Source: Sphingomicrobium sp. (GTDB taxonomy: Bacteria; Pseudomonadota; Alphaproteobacteria; Sphingomonadales; Sphingomonadaceae). From it: a stretch of 6,378 bases of DNA. This document shows positions 6,073-6,378 of this stretch, in pieces (the stretch's first letter is position 1; each line of letters starts with the position of its first letter). The DNA is taken from contig JASLBJ010000237.1 of the NCBI GenBank assembly GCA_030146725.1, positions 1-6,378 of the forward strand, read 5' to 3'. Both the position numbers and the translations under genes were made by a program. Below the pieces are notes generated by a model that was not told where the DNA came from, did not search any database, and worked only from the letters and a program-made list of their open reading frames with translations.

Positions 6073-6378
6073 TTGGCTAGACAACGAGTTCAATCGCGCG
6101 AAGCATCGGCAACCAACGGAACCACGGCGGTCAGCGCCGATCCCGTCGTTTTGACGCCGATCGCCGACGCCGCGGCATTCAATGATACTTTCAGGTGGGA
6201 ATCCGAAACCGGCCTTCCGCGGTACATCGTCGATATGGTCGGCGATACCGTGCGTGGCAATCCTGTGCTTCCCCATGGTGCAAACGTTCCCGGTACCGTT
6301 ACCTGGCAGCTTGATACCGGTGCATCGCTAACCCCGCATAAGGGCGTTCTTACCTATTCCTTCCTGAGCACCGGCCAT
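6073..6378 (+). CDS. Probable serralysin-like (M10) secreted metalloprotease, N-terminal fragment
   Basis: The frame stays open to the right edge: 102 codons are visible and the gene continues outside. The translation starts (M)ARQRVQSREASATNG. A proline/aspartate-rich stretch follows (SADPVVLTPIADAAAFND), then TFRWESETGLPRYIVDMVGD and finally GVLTYSFLSTGH. A short polar propeptide leading into 'G-x-L-T-Y-S-F' is how the catalytic domain of serralysin-type M10 proteases begins. The zinc motif HExxH and the C-terminal calcium-binding RTX repeats would lie beyond the window, so the assignment is tentative. No hydrophobic signal peptide is present from any candidate start, which fits type I secretion through a C-terminal signal. 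The start is TTG at 6073, supported by GGAGG; an in-frame ATG at 6022 would add 17 mostly basic residues. Codons such as AGA, CTA, ACT, AAT and GTT are commoner here than in the neighbours. It could instead be another RTX-type secreted protein. Confidence 0.6.
   Translation, partial: MARQRVQSREASATNGTTAVSADPVVLTPIADAAAFNDTFRWESETGLPRYIVDMVGDTVRGNPVLPHGANVPGTVTWQLDTGASLTPHKGVLTYSFLSTGH

Noticed and set aside
5965..6276. 103-codon minus-strand frame at the right end
   Set aside because: The overlapping plus frame has a strong ribosome site, stays open to the edge and resembles a known protein type. The minus frame has no recognisable features.

Overview
This is a 6.4 kb, high-GC chromosomal-type window. 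Codons are strongly G/C-ended, and the gene families fit an alphaproteobacterium, most likely a sphingomonad (order Sphingomonadales). That placement is inferred from gene types and composition, not from a marker gene. There are five genes, two of them cut by the window edges. I see no RNA genes, insertion sequences, CRISPR arrays or phage genes.

Left part, minus strand (1-1300): a two-component pair. A LytS/YehU-type membrane histidine kinase (104-1300) is followed by the first 35 codons of its response regulator (1-107). The two genes share an ATGA stop/start overlap, so they are surely co-transcribed and probably translationally coupled. A short divergent intergenic region (1301-1390) carries a nested GC-rich inverted repeat. 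From it, reading right, starts a lipoprotein zinc aminopeptidase of the M1 family (1391-3292), closely built on the leukotriene A4 hydrolase (LTA4H) plan.

Middle (3293-5722): after a 96-base gap comes a large integral-membrane cyclic-di-GMP enzyme with PAS, GGDEF and EAL domains. Both catalytic domains look intact, but the allosteric inhibitory (I-site) motif of the GGDEF domain is missing. A sequence close to the CtrA consensus (TTAA-N7-TAAA) lies just ahead of it.

Right part (5723-6378): about 350 bases without a convincing gene. This stretch includes a long-loop inverted repeat just after the cyclic-di-GMP gene and an AT-rich perfect inverted repeat that stands out from the GC-rich surroundings. 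The start of another plus-strand gene follows, with a strong ribosome binding site and a TTG start. Its 102 visible residues look like the leaderless N-terminal part of a secreted serralysin-like (M10) metalloprotease, with codon use less GC-biased than its neighbours.

The genes do not form one pathway that can be shown from sequence. The themes are signalling (a LytS-type kinase and regulator, cyclic-di-GMP turnover) and envelope or extracellular proteolysis (an M1 lipoprotein, a probable M10 secreted protease). I find no clear evidence of an undescribed system. The best leads are the intergenic sites and the details of the LTA4H-like enzyme.
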